Of a DNA stretch of 47,416 nt, positions 40,022 through 47,286 are shown one piece after another. Source of the stretch: an uncultured bacterium (GTDB taxonomy: Bacteria > Patescibacteriota > Minisyncoccia > UBA6257 > UBA9933); assembly GCA_913009635.1 (NCBI GenBank), contig CAJVXI010000005.1, positions 1 through 47,416 on the forward strand. Direction: 5' to 3'. The translations under genes were made by a program, and so were the position numbers. A model generated the notes under the pieces. It saw only the letters and a program-made list of their open reading frames with translations. It was not told the DNA's origin and did no database searches. Numbering within the stretch: position 1 is the stretch's first letter; each line of letters opens with the position of its first letter.

Positions 40022-40060
40022 AGCTCGCTCAAGGACAAAAACCTTGCGGGCTATTTTTTT
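40022..40060 (+). terminator. Terminator
   Basis: AGCTCG...CAAGG pairs with CCTTGCGGGCT (two-base bulge), followed by ATTTTTTTAT. Confidence 0.85.
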
Positions 40061-40156
40061 ATCAAACAAAATAAACAGTATTATTAAAAATGAGTGTAAT
40101 CGGCGTGATAAGTGTAAGCAGTGTTTCTGTGGATGTGTCTGCGGATATAGAAATTT

Positions 40157-40196
40157 AAAAAACAGGTACTTCCACGCGTGGAAGTACCTGTTTTTT
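40157..40196. terminator. 40-bp perfect palindrome, bidirectional terminator
   Basis: AAAAAACAGGTACTTCCACG and its exact reverse complement, with no loop. A/T runs at both ends allow termination both ways. The 24-base core recurs at 45935-45958. Confidence 0.8.
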
Positions 40197-40267
40197 GTCA
40201 AACAAAATTCCTATTTAAATTTCGGTTTTAATCCTTGAATTTCCGTTAGTTTATTTAAGTTAATTAT

Positions 40268-40296
40268 TGACAATATGGTTAAAATATATTATTCTA
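40268..40296 (+). promoter_or_regulatory. Promoter
   Basis: TTGACA (40268-40273), 17-base spacer, TATTCT (40291-40296), upstream of the gene at 40351. Confidence 0.7.
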
Positions 40297-40350
40297 TTAT
40301 TTAGTAAATTAAAAATATTTAAATAACAAACAGGAAAGGAGTATTACAGA

Positions 40351-40620
40351 ATGGATATATTAAATTCTATCAGAGAGCTTAGAGCTAAAGGTAAGAAGGG
40401 AATTGAAATCGCAAAAATTCTTCTTCAAAAAGGTTGTAGTATTGAAGAAGCCAAAGAAGCTTTTTTTAAGGAGGGGTATGTAGTATTTGTTCAGTTATTT
40501 ACACTCGATATTAAAGAATTGCATGTAAGCGATAATCCGATGGGTGCGGGAATTTCAGTGATTATCCTCAACTCACAATCGCGTGTTTTGCCCTCAATAG
40601 TGTGGACAGTAATTTTATAA
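40351..40620 (+). CDS. Small hypothetical protein, possibly a UBA-like helical head
   Basis: 89 residues with GGAAAGGAG upstream. The first 45 residues form three short helices (DILNSIRELRAKGKKGIEIA, SIEEAKEAFFKEGY). The rest is beta-like without known motif. Own promoter and terminator, so a single-gene unit. Not recognised. Confidence 0.6.
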   Translation: MDILNSIRELRAKGKKGIEIAKILLQKGCSIEEAKEAFFKEGYVVFVQLFTLDIKELHVSDNPMGAGISVIILNSQSRVLPSIVWTVIL

Positions 40621-40666
40621 AAACTTAACATAAAATATTTTAAAGAAAAAAGGAAAAGGGAAAATG

Positions 40667-40700
40667 AAAAAAGAGGGAGAATTTATCCTCCCTCTTTTTT
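40667..40700 (+). terminator. Terminator
   Basis: AAAAAAGAGGGAG / CTCCCTCTTTTTT, a 13-bp perfect stem including A and T runs. Confidence 0.9.
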
Positions 40701-40767
40701 GTTTAAGCTATTGCTTTTTTCTAAAAACGTGTTTTTTTTACTTGGCTGGAGGATTTATATCAAATTG

Positions 40768-40776
40768 TGGTATAAT
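40768..40776 (+). promoter_or_regulatory. Extended -10 of gltX, leaderless
   Basis: TGGTATAAT ends six bases before the ATG at 40783, so the transcript would begin at the start codon. Confidence 0.7.
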
Positions 40777-40782
40777 AATTAA

Positions 40783-42327
40783 ATGATAGATAGCCCTAAA
40801 GGGGCGAGTCCTTCGGGCTTTAGCCCCAAAAAAGAGGTTAGAGTTAGATTGGCACCGTCTCCAACAGGTCCGCTTCACATTGGAACCGCTAGAACAGCGC
40901 TTTTTAACTGGCTTTTTGCCAAACATCACGGTGGTAAATTTATTTTGCGCATTGAAGATACTGACATTGAGCGTTCTGAGAAAAAATATGAAAAAGATAT
41001 TGTAAAGGGTTTAAAATGGCTGGGATTGGATTGGGATGAGGGTCCGGACTGCGGTGGCGACTATGGACCATATAAACAAAGTGAAAGAGGGGATATTTAT
41101 AAAAAATATCTTAAAAAATTACTTGATGAAAATAAGGCGTATTATTGTTATTGCACAAAAGAAGAATTGGAAAGCGATAGGCAAGCAATGTTAGCGCAGG
41201 GGTTTCCGCCAAAATACAGCGGTAAATGCCGCAATTCATCCAAAAAACATTTAGGGGACAGCGTTATTCGTTTTAAGGTTCCTGAAACTGAAATCGAATT
41301 TAATGACAGAATTAGGGGAAAAATTAAATTTAATTCCGCTCTGATCGGCGATATGGTTATTGCCAAAGATTTACAAACTCCGCTTTATAATTTTGCCGTG
41401 GTAATTGATGATTTTGAAATGAAAATTAGCCATGTAATTCGTGGCGAAGATCATCTTTCAAATACTCCTAAACAGATTTTAATACAAAAAGCGCTTGATT
41501 TTGAAGAGCCAAAATACGCGCATTTGCCGCTAATTCTTGCTCCAGACAGGAGTAAATTATCAAAACGGCATATTGAAACCTCTGTGCTTGATTATAAAGA
41601 TGAAGGTTATTTAGCTGATGCTTTAGTTAATTTTTTGGCATTTTTGGGTTGGCATCCCGCACCAGCCCGCCTTGTTTATCCCGCTGAGCGGGATAAGCTT
41701 GGTGAGACCGGGGAACAAAATTTTGCACAGGGCGAACCCTTTATTGAAAAAGAAATAATGAGCAAAGAGGAGTTAATTAAAGAATTCAGTTTAACAAGAG
41801 TTCAAAAAGGCGGGGCTGTTTTCAATATTGAGAAGCTGGAATGGCTTAATGGACAATACATTAATAATTTAGAGCCAGCTGATTTAATAAAAGCGCTTAA
41901 GGAATTAATTTCACCGGAATGGAGCGAGGACAGAAAATTACTTCTAAAAATAATTACCGTTGAAAAAGAACGAATGAAAAAACTTATTGAATTTAGAGAG
42001 CTGGCAGATTTCTTTTTTAAACTTCCTAATTATGATGTTGGTCTTTTAAGCTGGCAAAATATGGCAATAGAAAAAGTAATTACCAATTTAGAGCTTTTAC
42101 TTGGAACAATAAAAGAAATGTCAGATGAAAATTTTTCCAGTACCGAAATAGAGAATAAAATTATGCCGTTAGCTGAAGTTTGGGGCAAGGGAGAATTGCT
42201 TTGGCCTCTTAGGGCGGCTCTTTCCGGCAAACAAGCATCTCCTGGACCATTTGAGATTATGGAGATTTTAGGTAAGGAAGAATCGATTAAAAGGATTAAG
42301 TTGGCAATTAAGAAGTCATCTGTTTAG
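40783..42327 (+). CDS. gltX: Glutamyl-tRNA synthetase
   Basis: 514 residues. Class I catalytic signatures: APSPTGPLHIGTARTALFNW (HIGH box as HIGT) and SKLSKRH (KMSKS box). The first 18 residues before VRVRLAPSPTG are extra and come from a CCTTCGGG palindrome (40792-40827). A second in-frame palindrome (41676-41696, TTATCCCGCT / AGCGGGATAA) sits in the stem-contact region and adds PAERDKLGETGEQ. The enzyme charges tRNA-Glu. With tRNA-Gln in the window, a non-discriminating role that also feeds GatCAB is possible but not shown. Confidence 0.95.
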   Translation: MIDSPKGASPSGFSPKKEVRVRLAPSPTGPLHIGTARTALFNWLFAKHHGGKFILRIEDTDIERSEKKYEKDIVKGLKWLGLDWDEGPDCGGDYGPYKQSERGDIYKKYLKKLLDENKAYYCYCTKEELESDRQAMLAQGFPPKYSGKCRNSSKKHLGDSVIRFKVPETEIEFNDRIRGKIKFNSALIGDMVIAKDLQTPLYNFAVVIDDFEMKISHVIRGEDHLSNTPKQILIQKALDFEEPKYAHLPLILAPDRSKLSKRHIETSVLDYKDEGYLADALVNFLAFLGWHPAPARLVYPAERDKLGETGEQNFAQGEPFIEKEIMSKEELIKEFSLTRVQKGGAVFNIEKLEWLNGQYINNLEPADLIKALKELISPEWSEDRKLLLKIITVEKERMKKLIEFRELADFFFKLPNYDVGLLSWQNMAIEKVITNLELLLGTIKEMSDENFSSTEIENKIMPLAEVWGKGELLWPLRAALSGKQASPGPFEIMEILGKEESIKRIKLAIKKSSV

Positions 42328-42332
42328 TATCA

Positions 42333-42531
42333 AGTATCAAGTATCAAGTATCAAGTATCAAGTATTAAGTATTTAGTATTTTGTATTTATAGTGTTATAA
42401 TAATAAATAATATAATGATTATAGTTCTTGGTTTTTAGTTAATGGTTTTAGTTAATTAGTTAATAGTTTTGGTTTGGGCTAAAATTAAAAACTGAAAAAT
42501 TAAAACTTAAAATCAGAAACTTAAAACTATT
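42333..42531. repeat. AAGTATC and AGTTAAT stutter spacer
   Basis: After gltX, AGTATCA is repeated five times and drifts to AGTATTA and TAGTATTT. From 42420 the words GGTTTT, TTAGTTAATAG and AAAACTGAAAAATTAAAAC take over. No gene until 42532. Confidence 0.75.
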
Positions 42532-42711
42532 ATGAATAATATGGATTATCAAGGGATTTTTCAAAAATTTAAAATGTTTGTAGATTCTACAAGCAGTTGG
42601 TTTGAGGGTCATATTGTAGATAGCGTTATTAATTTATTAAAAGCTATTGGGATACTTTTTATTGATGTTTTGAGATTTATAGCGGATTTAGTGCAGTCTT
42701 TGCTTGGTTAG
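42532..42711 (+). CDS. 59-residue amphipathic membrane protein
   Basis: MNNMDYQGIFQKFKMFVDST start, then SVINLLKAIGILFIDVLRF and IADLVQSLLG. One or two membrane-lying helices. Conservation unknown to me. Similar tiny hydrophobic proteins are common in CPR genomes. Followed by a terminator at 42774. Confidence 0.5.
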   Translation: MNNMDYQGIFQKFKMFVDSTSSWFEGHIVDSVINLLKAIGILFIDVLRFIADLVQSLLG

Positions 42712-42773
42712 TATTGTGTTATAGTATTATATGTCGCAAAAGCGAGAATGTGCGACACTACTAATAAAGAAAT

Positions 42774-42807
42774 AAGCCGGTAGGATGTAATTCCCTACCG
42801 GCTTTTT
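42774..42807 (+). terminator. Terminator
   Basis: AAGCCGGTAGG / CCTACCGGCTT, 11-bp stem, then TTTTT. Also serves as the boundary before the minus-strand gene ending at 42822. Confidence 0.9.
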
Positions 42808-42821
42808 TTATGTGTATGAGA

Positions 42822-43061
42822 TTATAGTCCTAATATACGGAAAATATTCCCACACAGTTTTATTTGTGGTTCAGCTATCAGAGCTATTGGAGTCAGAAAA
42901 CCTGACCATTGGGCATAAGACGCTATAATAATACCGTCTATTAACCCAAGTATTACAGTAAATTTCCAGATAGAAGCGATTATTTTCGGTTTCCGTCTCC
43001 TGCTCCTGCTGGCATTACTATTGTAATTCACTAAATCTTGTTTATTTCTTATTGCTTTCAT
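42822..43061 (-). CDS. Small basic membrane protein
   Basis: 79 residues. AAAGGAGAG stands upstream of the ATG. NASRSRRRKPKII is a basic stretch, then two hydrophobic helices (WKFTVILGLIDGIIIAS and LTPIALIAE region). Unknown family. Upstream is a GAAC tandem repeat (AACGAACGAACGAA). Divergent from murC. Confidence 0.6.
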   Translation of the reverse strand: MKAIRNKQDLVNYNSNASRSRRRKPKIIASIWKFTVILGLIDGIIIASYAQWSGFLTPIALIAEPQIKLCGNIFRILGL

Positions 43062-43156
43062 TTTCTCTCCTTTCGTTCGTTCGTTCTTTCTTTTATTTAT
43101 TTTATTTTTTTGCTAAAATTTAATTTATACAAGCTTTTTTAAACTACTCTAAAAAG

Positions 43157-43162
43157 TATAAC
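43157..43162 (+). promoter_or_regulatory. -10 of murC, leaderless
   Basis: TATAAC, five bases ahead of the ATG at 43168. No SD. Confidence 0.5.
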
Positions 43163-43167
43163 AAATA

Positions 43168-44655
43168 ATGAAGAAAAAGTCAACCCCACAACGCATTTAT
43201 TTTATTGGTATTGGCGGGATAGGAGTTAGCGCTTTAGCGCGTTATTTTTTAGCTTTAGGAGGCACAATAAGTGGCTCTGATGCTTCTCAATCGACAATTA
43301 CCCAAGAACTGGAAAAAGAGGGCGTAGAGGTCAAAATAGGCCATAAAACAAGCAATATAAGCCCTAAAATAGACCTAATTATCCATAGTGCTGTTATTCC
43401 GCATGATAATCCTGAAATCAGAAAAGCCAGGAAATTAAGCATTCCAATAAAGTCATATTCTGAAGCAGTCGGCGAATTAACCCGAAAATATAAAACAATT
43501 GCCATAGCCGGCTCTCATGGCAAAAGCACTACCACTGCCCTACTCTCGTTGATTTTAAGAAATACGCGTTTTGACCCAACGGTAATAATTGGCACCAAAC
43601 TCCGCGAATTCGCCAGTCCGCGTAGGTCCGCGTCCAGTCCGCGTAAGTCCGCGCATAGCAGGAATTTCAGAAAAGGCAGAAGTGATTATCTGGTTTTAGA
43701 GGCAGATGAATATCAAAAATCATTTTTGCATTACTCCCCTATTGCCGCAATTATTACTAATATCGATAGAGAACATTTGGATATTTTTAAAAATTTAAGC
43801 GAGATTAAAAAGATTTTTTTGAAATTTATAAATAATATTCGACCAGGCGGAATTTTAGTTGTTAATAAAGATGATAAAAATTTATTCAGCTTACGATATA
43901 GAATTAGGAAAATCGCTAAAAAAAATAATCTTAAAGTAATTTGGCACAGTGTCAGCATTAGTCCGCGTAAAGTCCGCGTTAGTCCGCGAATCCTGAAGAT
44001 TCCCGGTAATCATAATCTTTCCAACGCTTTAGCGGCTTATACTTTAGCTAAAGCGCTTGGCGTGAATCAAAAGAAAATTATTAATTCCATTAGCCGTTTC
44101 CGTGGCGCCTGGCGACGTATGGAATATCGCGGCAATTTAGCAATTAAGTATTTAGTATCTAACATAAAATATAAAGTATCAGGCAGTAAACATAATAAAT
44201 ACAAAATACTTAATACAAAATACAAAATACCAGTATATGACGACTACGCGCACCATCCTACTGAAATTAAAGCTACTCTTTTAGGGTTGCGTCAAAAATA
44301 TCCGAAACATAGAATTATCTGCGTTTTTCAGCCCCATCAAGTTCAACGATTAAAATCATTATTTAAAGAATTTGTTAAATCTTTTGATCATGCGGATAAT
44401 TTAATTTTTTTGGATATTTATAAGGTAGCTGGCCGAGATAAACTACGGAAGTCCAATTTCGATAGTTTAAAATTAACCGAAACAATCAAAAAAAGAAAAT
44501 TTTCACCATCAGTAATATATCTCAAAAATCAAAAAAACCTCCCAAAAATTCTTAAAAATCTTCTAAATTCTAAATCCTATATTCTAAATCCTGTTGTGAT
44601 CGTAATGATGGGCGCCGGAGATATTTACAATTTAACAAAAATTTTGTTATTATAA
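43168..44655 (+). CDS. murC: UDP-MurNAc:L-alanine ligase
   Basis: 495 residues. YFIGIGGIGVSALARYFLA Rossmann start, AIAGSHGKSTTTALLSLIL P-loop, LVLEADEYQKSF, IPGNHNLSNALAAY, VYDDYAHHPTEIKATLLGL. It adds the first L-Ala to UDP-MurNAc. Three repeat blocks are inserted in frame: GTCCGCGT words at 43600-43672 (peptide SPRRSASSPRKSAHS), again at 43948-43991 (SISPRKVRVSPR), and a TACAAAATACTTAA block at 44145-44232 (YLVSNIKYKVSGSKHNKY). A fourth TTCTAAATCC block is near the C-terminus. All catalytic motifs are kept. Confidence 0.94.
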   Translation: MKKKSTPQRIYFIGIGGIGVSALARYFLALGGTISGSDASQSTITQELEKEGVEVKIGHKTSNISPKIDLIIHSAVIPHDNPEIRKARKLSIPIKSYSEAVGELTRKYKTIAIAGSHGKSTTTALLSLILRNTRFDPTVIIGTKLREFASPRRSASSPRKSAHSRNFRKGRSDYLVLEADEYQKSFLHYSPIAAIITNIDREHLDIFKNLSEIKKIFLKFINNIRPGGILVVNKDDKNLFSLRYRIRKIAKKNNLKVIWHSVSISPRKVRVSPRILKIPGNHNLSNALAAYTLAKALGVNQKKIINSISRFRGAWRRMEYRGNLAIKYLVSNIKYKVSGSKHNKYKILNTKYKIPVYDDYAHHPTEIKATLLGLRQKYPKHRIICVFQPHQVQRLKSLFKEFVKSFDHADNLIFLDIYKVAGRDKLRKSNFDSLKLTETIKKRKFSPSVIYLKNQKNLPKILKNLLNSKSYILNPVVIVMMGAGDIYNLTKILLL

Positions 44656-44661
44656 GGCAGT

Positions 44662-45435
44662 ATGCGTTATTCTAATATAGACCGTTTCAAAGAATTAGCT
44701 GGTTATGATATTGACGGTACGTGGTATCCCCGCGTCACTAAAATCGTTGATATTAAATCTAAACCAGCTCTTTATTATTTTTATGCTGAAATGAACAGTT
44801 TTGCCGAAGGCGAGGCAGTTAAAAAAATGTCTGCCAGTGAAGGTACCGCAATTCATGAAATAGCAGAGAAGGTTTTTATGGGTGAAAAATATGAAATTGA
44901 TGAAAAAATTGCTCCAGCAGCTAATGCTTTTATAGATTTTGTTAATGAAAAAAATATTCAAGTTGATAGAGAATATATAGAAAAACGAGTTGTTAATTAC
45001 GATGATCGTTATGCCGGTACTCTTGATGCAGTAGCTTTAATTGACGGGAAATTTGGAGTTCTAGACATTAAAACATCACAAGCGATTTATCGTGATTATA
45101 ATCTTCAAACATCAGCTTATATGGCAGCTCTTCAAAAAGATTTTGATAATCTCCAAACACGCTGGATTTTACGAATTGATCAAATGAAAACTTGCAATAA
45201 ATGCGGTTCAACCTTCAGAGAAAAAGGTGGCAGAAAAAAAGTAAAATTGCCGTGGATAAACAATAGATATGACGCTAAGGCCAAAAATTGTGAGCATGAA
45301 TGGTCTGATATTGAAGGTCATGTTGAGTTGCAGGAATTCCCCTACTGGCAACAGGACTATCAAGCGTTTTTGGGCGCTAAAAAACTTTGGGAATGGGAGA
45401 ATGATGATTGGTTAAAGCAGGCTGGGTATTTATAA
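44662..45435 (+). CDS. PD-(D/E)XK nuclease family protein
   Basis: 257 residues. ASEGTAIHEIAEKVFMG (first His/Glu helix), AGTLDAVALIDGKFGVLDIK with the catalytic Asp and D-x-K, then QTSAYMAAL (QxxxY helix). This is the PDDEXK_1/Cas4-RecB-like nuclease fold. An insertion has a zinc-binding set CNKCG ... C-E-H. No Cas or helicase partner is nearby. It starts six bases after murC. Role in DNA repair or phage defence is a guess. Confidence 0.75.
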   Translation: MRYSNIDRFKELAGYDIDGTWYPRVTKIVDIKSKPALYYFYAEMNSFAEGEAVKKMSASEGTAIHEIAEKVFMGEKYEIDEKIAPAANAFIDFVNEKNIQVDREYIEKRVVNYDDRYAGTLDAVALIDGKFGVLDIKTSQAIYRDYNLQTSAYMAALQKDFDNLQTRWILRIDQMKTCNKCGSTFREKGGRKKVKLPWINNRYDAKAKNCEHEWSDIEGHVELQEFPYWQQDYQAFLGAKKLWEWENDDWLKQAGYL

Positions 45436-45475
45436 AGCCACTAGCCACTAGTGATTAGCCACTACCCACTGGGGA
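45436..45475. repeat. GCCACTAG stutter
   Basis: GCCACTAGCCACTAGTGATT and AGCCACTACCCACTGG directly after the nuclease gene, the same words as after murG and before mraY. Confidence 0.7.
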
Positions 45476-45485
45476 AATAAAAAAT

Positions 45486-45516
45486 GGGAGCCAACTTTTA
45501 CGTCGCTCCCCTTTTT
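45486..45516 (+). terminator. Terminator
   Basis: GGGAGC / GCTCCC with a 13-base loop, followed by CTTTTTATTT. Confidence 0.85.
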
Positions 45517-45529
45517 ATTTCTATTTTTA

Positions 45530-45802
45530 TTAAAATATTAATTCAGAAACTTTCATATCCATCTCACGAGTCATACCTTCGCATTTTACCCTTAAGTAGT
45601 TTTTCGTTATCCCATTTTTAAAAGGTATATGAATTCTTACTATTTTTCCTTTTAAGCCTGATAGGTGGGATACGTGGTTTGCGATTTTAACTTCTTGACT
45701 CACCTTAATTTCTTTATTTATGTTTGCTACATGCGCTATAGAAATTATTCTGTCTGTGTAATTTTGTGTTAAGATCCAAAACTCGTGTCTAAATTTAGGC
45801 AT
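45530..45802 (-). CDS. Small hypothetical protein
   Basis: 90 residues, with AAGGAGGTG 11 bases ahead of the ATG and its own promoter. Mostly beta (VSQEVKIANHVSHLSGLKGK, RIHIPFKNGITKNYLRVKCE), perhaps a PilZ- or KOW-like barrel; no known family seen. Single-gene unit. Confidence 0.65.
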   Translation of the reverse strand: MPKFRHEFWILTQNYTDRIISIAHVANINKEIKVSQEVKIANHVSHLSGLKGKIVRIHIPFKNGITKNYLRVKCEGMTREMDMKVSELIF

Positions 45803-45855
45803 TTTATTTTACACCTCCTTATCTTTATTTATTTTTATAAATATATACTTTAATA

Positions 45856-45884
45856 ATTAAAGCAGAAATAATTTATTCTGTCAA
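45856..45884 (-). promoter_or_regulatory. Promoter of the gene at 45802
   Basis: On the minus strand TTGACA (45884-45879), 17-base spacer, TTTAAT (45861-45856). Confidence 0.65.
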
Positions 45885-45898
45885 CGCTGGCGATAACA

Positions 45899-45958
45899 CT
45901 ACCACTTGTGGTAGCGCTACCACAAGTGGTAGCAGGTACTTCCACGCGTGGAAGTACC
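45899..45958. repeat. Cluster of perfect palindromes
   Basis: 45899-45932 is a 34-bp perfect palindrome made of CTACCACTTGTGGTAG, CG and the reverse complement. 45935-45958 is a second, 24 bp, GGTACTTCCACG plus its complement, shared with the terminator at 40165-40188. No T-run follows, so it is not a classical terminator here. Confidence 0.9.
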
Positions 45959-46015
45959 ATTTCTATCTACTTTATATTAACTAAAGCACGTTTTTGGTTG
46001 ATCAATAAATTAAAA

Positions 46016-46210
46016 TCAATTATCCAACGTCGAACACTTTTCAATTATAATCGGCGCGTGCGTAAATTCACGGTTGACTAAATAGCCCAAGCCGAAACTT
46101 AAGGAAGTAATTAAGAAAATCAAAAGAAAAAGGACAATGTCCTTTTTATAATCCTCTATCCATTCACGGATATGATGTCTGATGAGATAGTATTTTTCCT
46201 TAAGAGGCAT
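46016..46210 (-). CDS. Small single-TM protein of CPR type
   Basis: 64 residues. An Arg/Lys-rich N-terminal helix (YYLIRHHIREWIEDYKK), one membrane helix (IVLFLLIFLITSLSFGLGYL) and an outer tail (THAPIIIEKCS). I recognise this layout as recurrent in Patescibacteria genomes; no function known. No SD; an inverted repeat begins immediately upstream. Confidence 0.7.
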   Translation of the reverse strand: MPLKEKYYLIRHHIREWIEDYKKDIVLFLLIFLITSLSFGLGYLVNREFTHAPIIIEKCSTLDN

Positions 46211-46211
46211 A

Positions 46212-46380
46212 ATTATAAAATTTCAAGCACCGAAATTTTAAGCACCAAATTACAAGCACCAAATTACAAATAAGCACCAAATTCTATTCGTCAGCTGGCG
46301 GACTAAATACGAGTTTCGGTTATTGAGATTTTGGTCATTGGATATTGTTTGTTATTTGGAATTTGTTATTTGGAATTTTA
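46212..46380. repeat. Inverted word-repeat element, copy 6
   Basis: Left words AAGCACCGAAATTTT, AAGCACCAAATTAC twice, apex TCAGCTGGCGGACTAAATAC, right words TTTCGGTTATTGAG, TTTTGGTCATTGG and TTATTTGGAATTTGTTATTT. Its last bases overlap the stop of ftsX. Apex is shared with copy 4. Confidence 0.85.
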
Positions 46381-47286
46381 TATTCTAAGATATCTTCTTA
46401 TTGCTATTGTACTGGAAATAATACCTAAGCTAATTCCGAAAAGTATTTGATAACCTAAAAATACTACAAAGTTAGAAGTAAAGTAATTCCAAAGATTTAT
46501 TTCTGATACAAAAACTTCAATATGAGAAGCAATAAAATAAATAGCTGGCGCTATAATTAAAATACTTAAACATCCGGCAATTAATCCGTAGATTATTCCT
46601 TCTACCACATAAGGTCCTCTAACAAAAGAATTGGATGCGCCCACTAAACGCATAATTCCAATTTCTTCGCGGTTAGAATAAATAGCTAAACGTATAGTAT
46701 TAAAACTCACTACTATAGCAATAAAAGCCAATAAAAACGTTAGAATTAAACCTCCTTTTTCTGAAGTGTCAATAATTTTTGCCAGACGATTAATAACTAC
46801 GGCATTTTGCGCGTAGGTAACTTTACTAATCAAACTTTTCAGGGATTCGTTATCAAGATAACCGGCAATAGATTCGTATTCTTTGGGATCATAAGCTTTT
46901 ATATTAAGCGAGGCCTCTAAGGGATTACCCTCTAGTTCTTCAAGAGCTTGAGAAATAAGCTTATCTTCTTGATGGCGTTCTTGAAAAATAGTTAATGCTT
47001 TATCCCGAGAAATATATTCTACTTCCTTAACTTCAGTTAAACTCTCTAAAGATTTTTTAGTTTTTAATATATCATCTTCAGGAGTTTCAATCTTGAAATA
47101 AACACTGATATCGATTTTATCTTGAACTGTTTGAAGCGCTGTTTTAGTAAGAACATTAAAAATTATCAATCCTTCAAATACAATTAAAGCCAAAACCATA
47201 ATAAGTATGGTTGTTGTTGAAAGCCAGCCATTACGCCAAAATCCTTGAATACCGTATTTAATTATTCTAGATAAAGCTGTGAACAT
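46378..47286 (-). CDS. ftsX: Cell division protein FtsX
   Basis: 302 residues. N-terminal cytoplasmic segment and TM1 (GWLSTTTILIMVLALIVFEG), a periplasmic-type domain (DISVYFKIETPEDDILKTKK, EVEYISRDKALTIFQERHQ), then three TM helices with YSNREEIGIMRLVGASNSFV, the MacB/FtsX-type core. FtsX with the ATPase FtsE activates peptidoglycan hydrolases at division. FtsE should lie upstream, beyond the right edge. The stop is formed inside the end of an inverted repeat. Confidence 0.92.
   Translation of the reverse strand: MFTALSRIIKYGIQGFWRNGWLSTTTILIMVLALIVFEGLIIFNVLTKTALQTVQDKIDISVYFKIETPEDDILKTKKSLESLTEVKEVEYISRDKALTIFQERHQEDKLISQALEELEGNPLEASLNIKAYDPKEYESIAGYLDNESLKSLISKVTYAQNAVVINRLAKIIDTSEKGGLILTFLLAFIAIVVSFNTIRLAIYSNREEIGIMRLVGASNSFVRGPYVVEGIIYGLIAGCLSILIIAPAIYFIASHIEVFVSEINLWNYFTSNFVVFLGYQILFGISLGIISSTIAIRRYLRI

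Noticed and set aside
39990-40238. 82-residue ORF
   Set aside because: It runs across a terminator and a perfect palindrome and has no protein-like composition.
44662-45435. Cas4 from a CRISPR locus
   Set aside because: The nuclease fold fits, but the Cas4 four-Cys cluster arrangement, other cas genes and repeats are absent.
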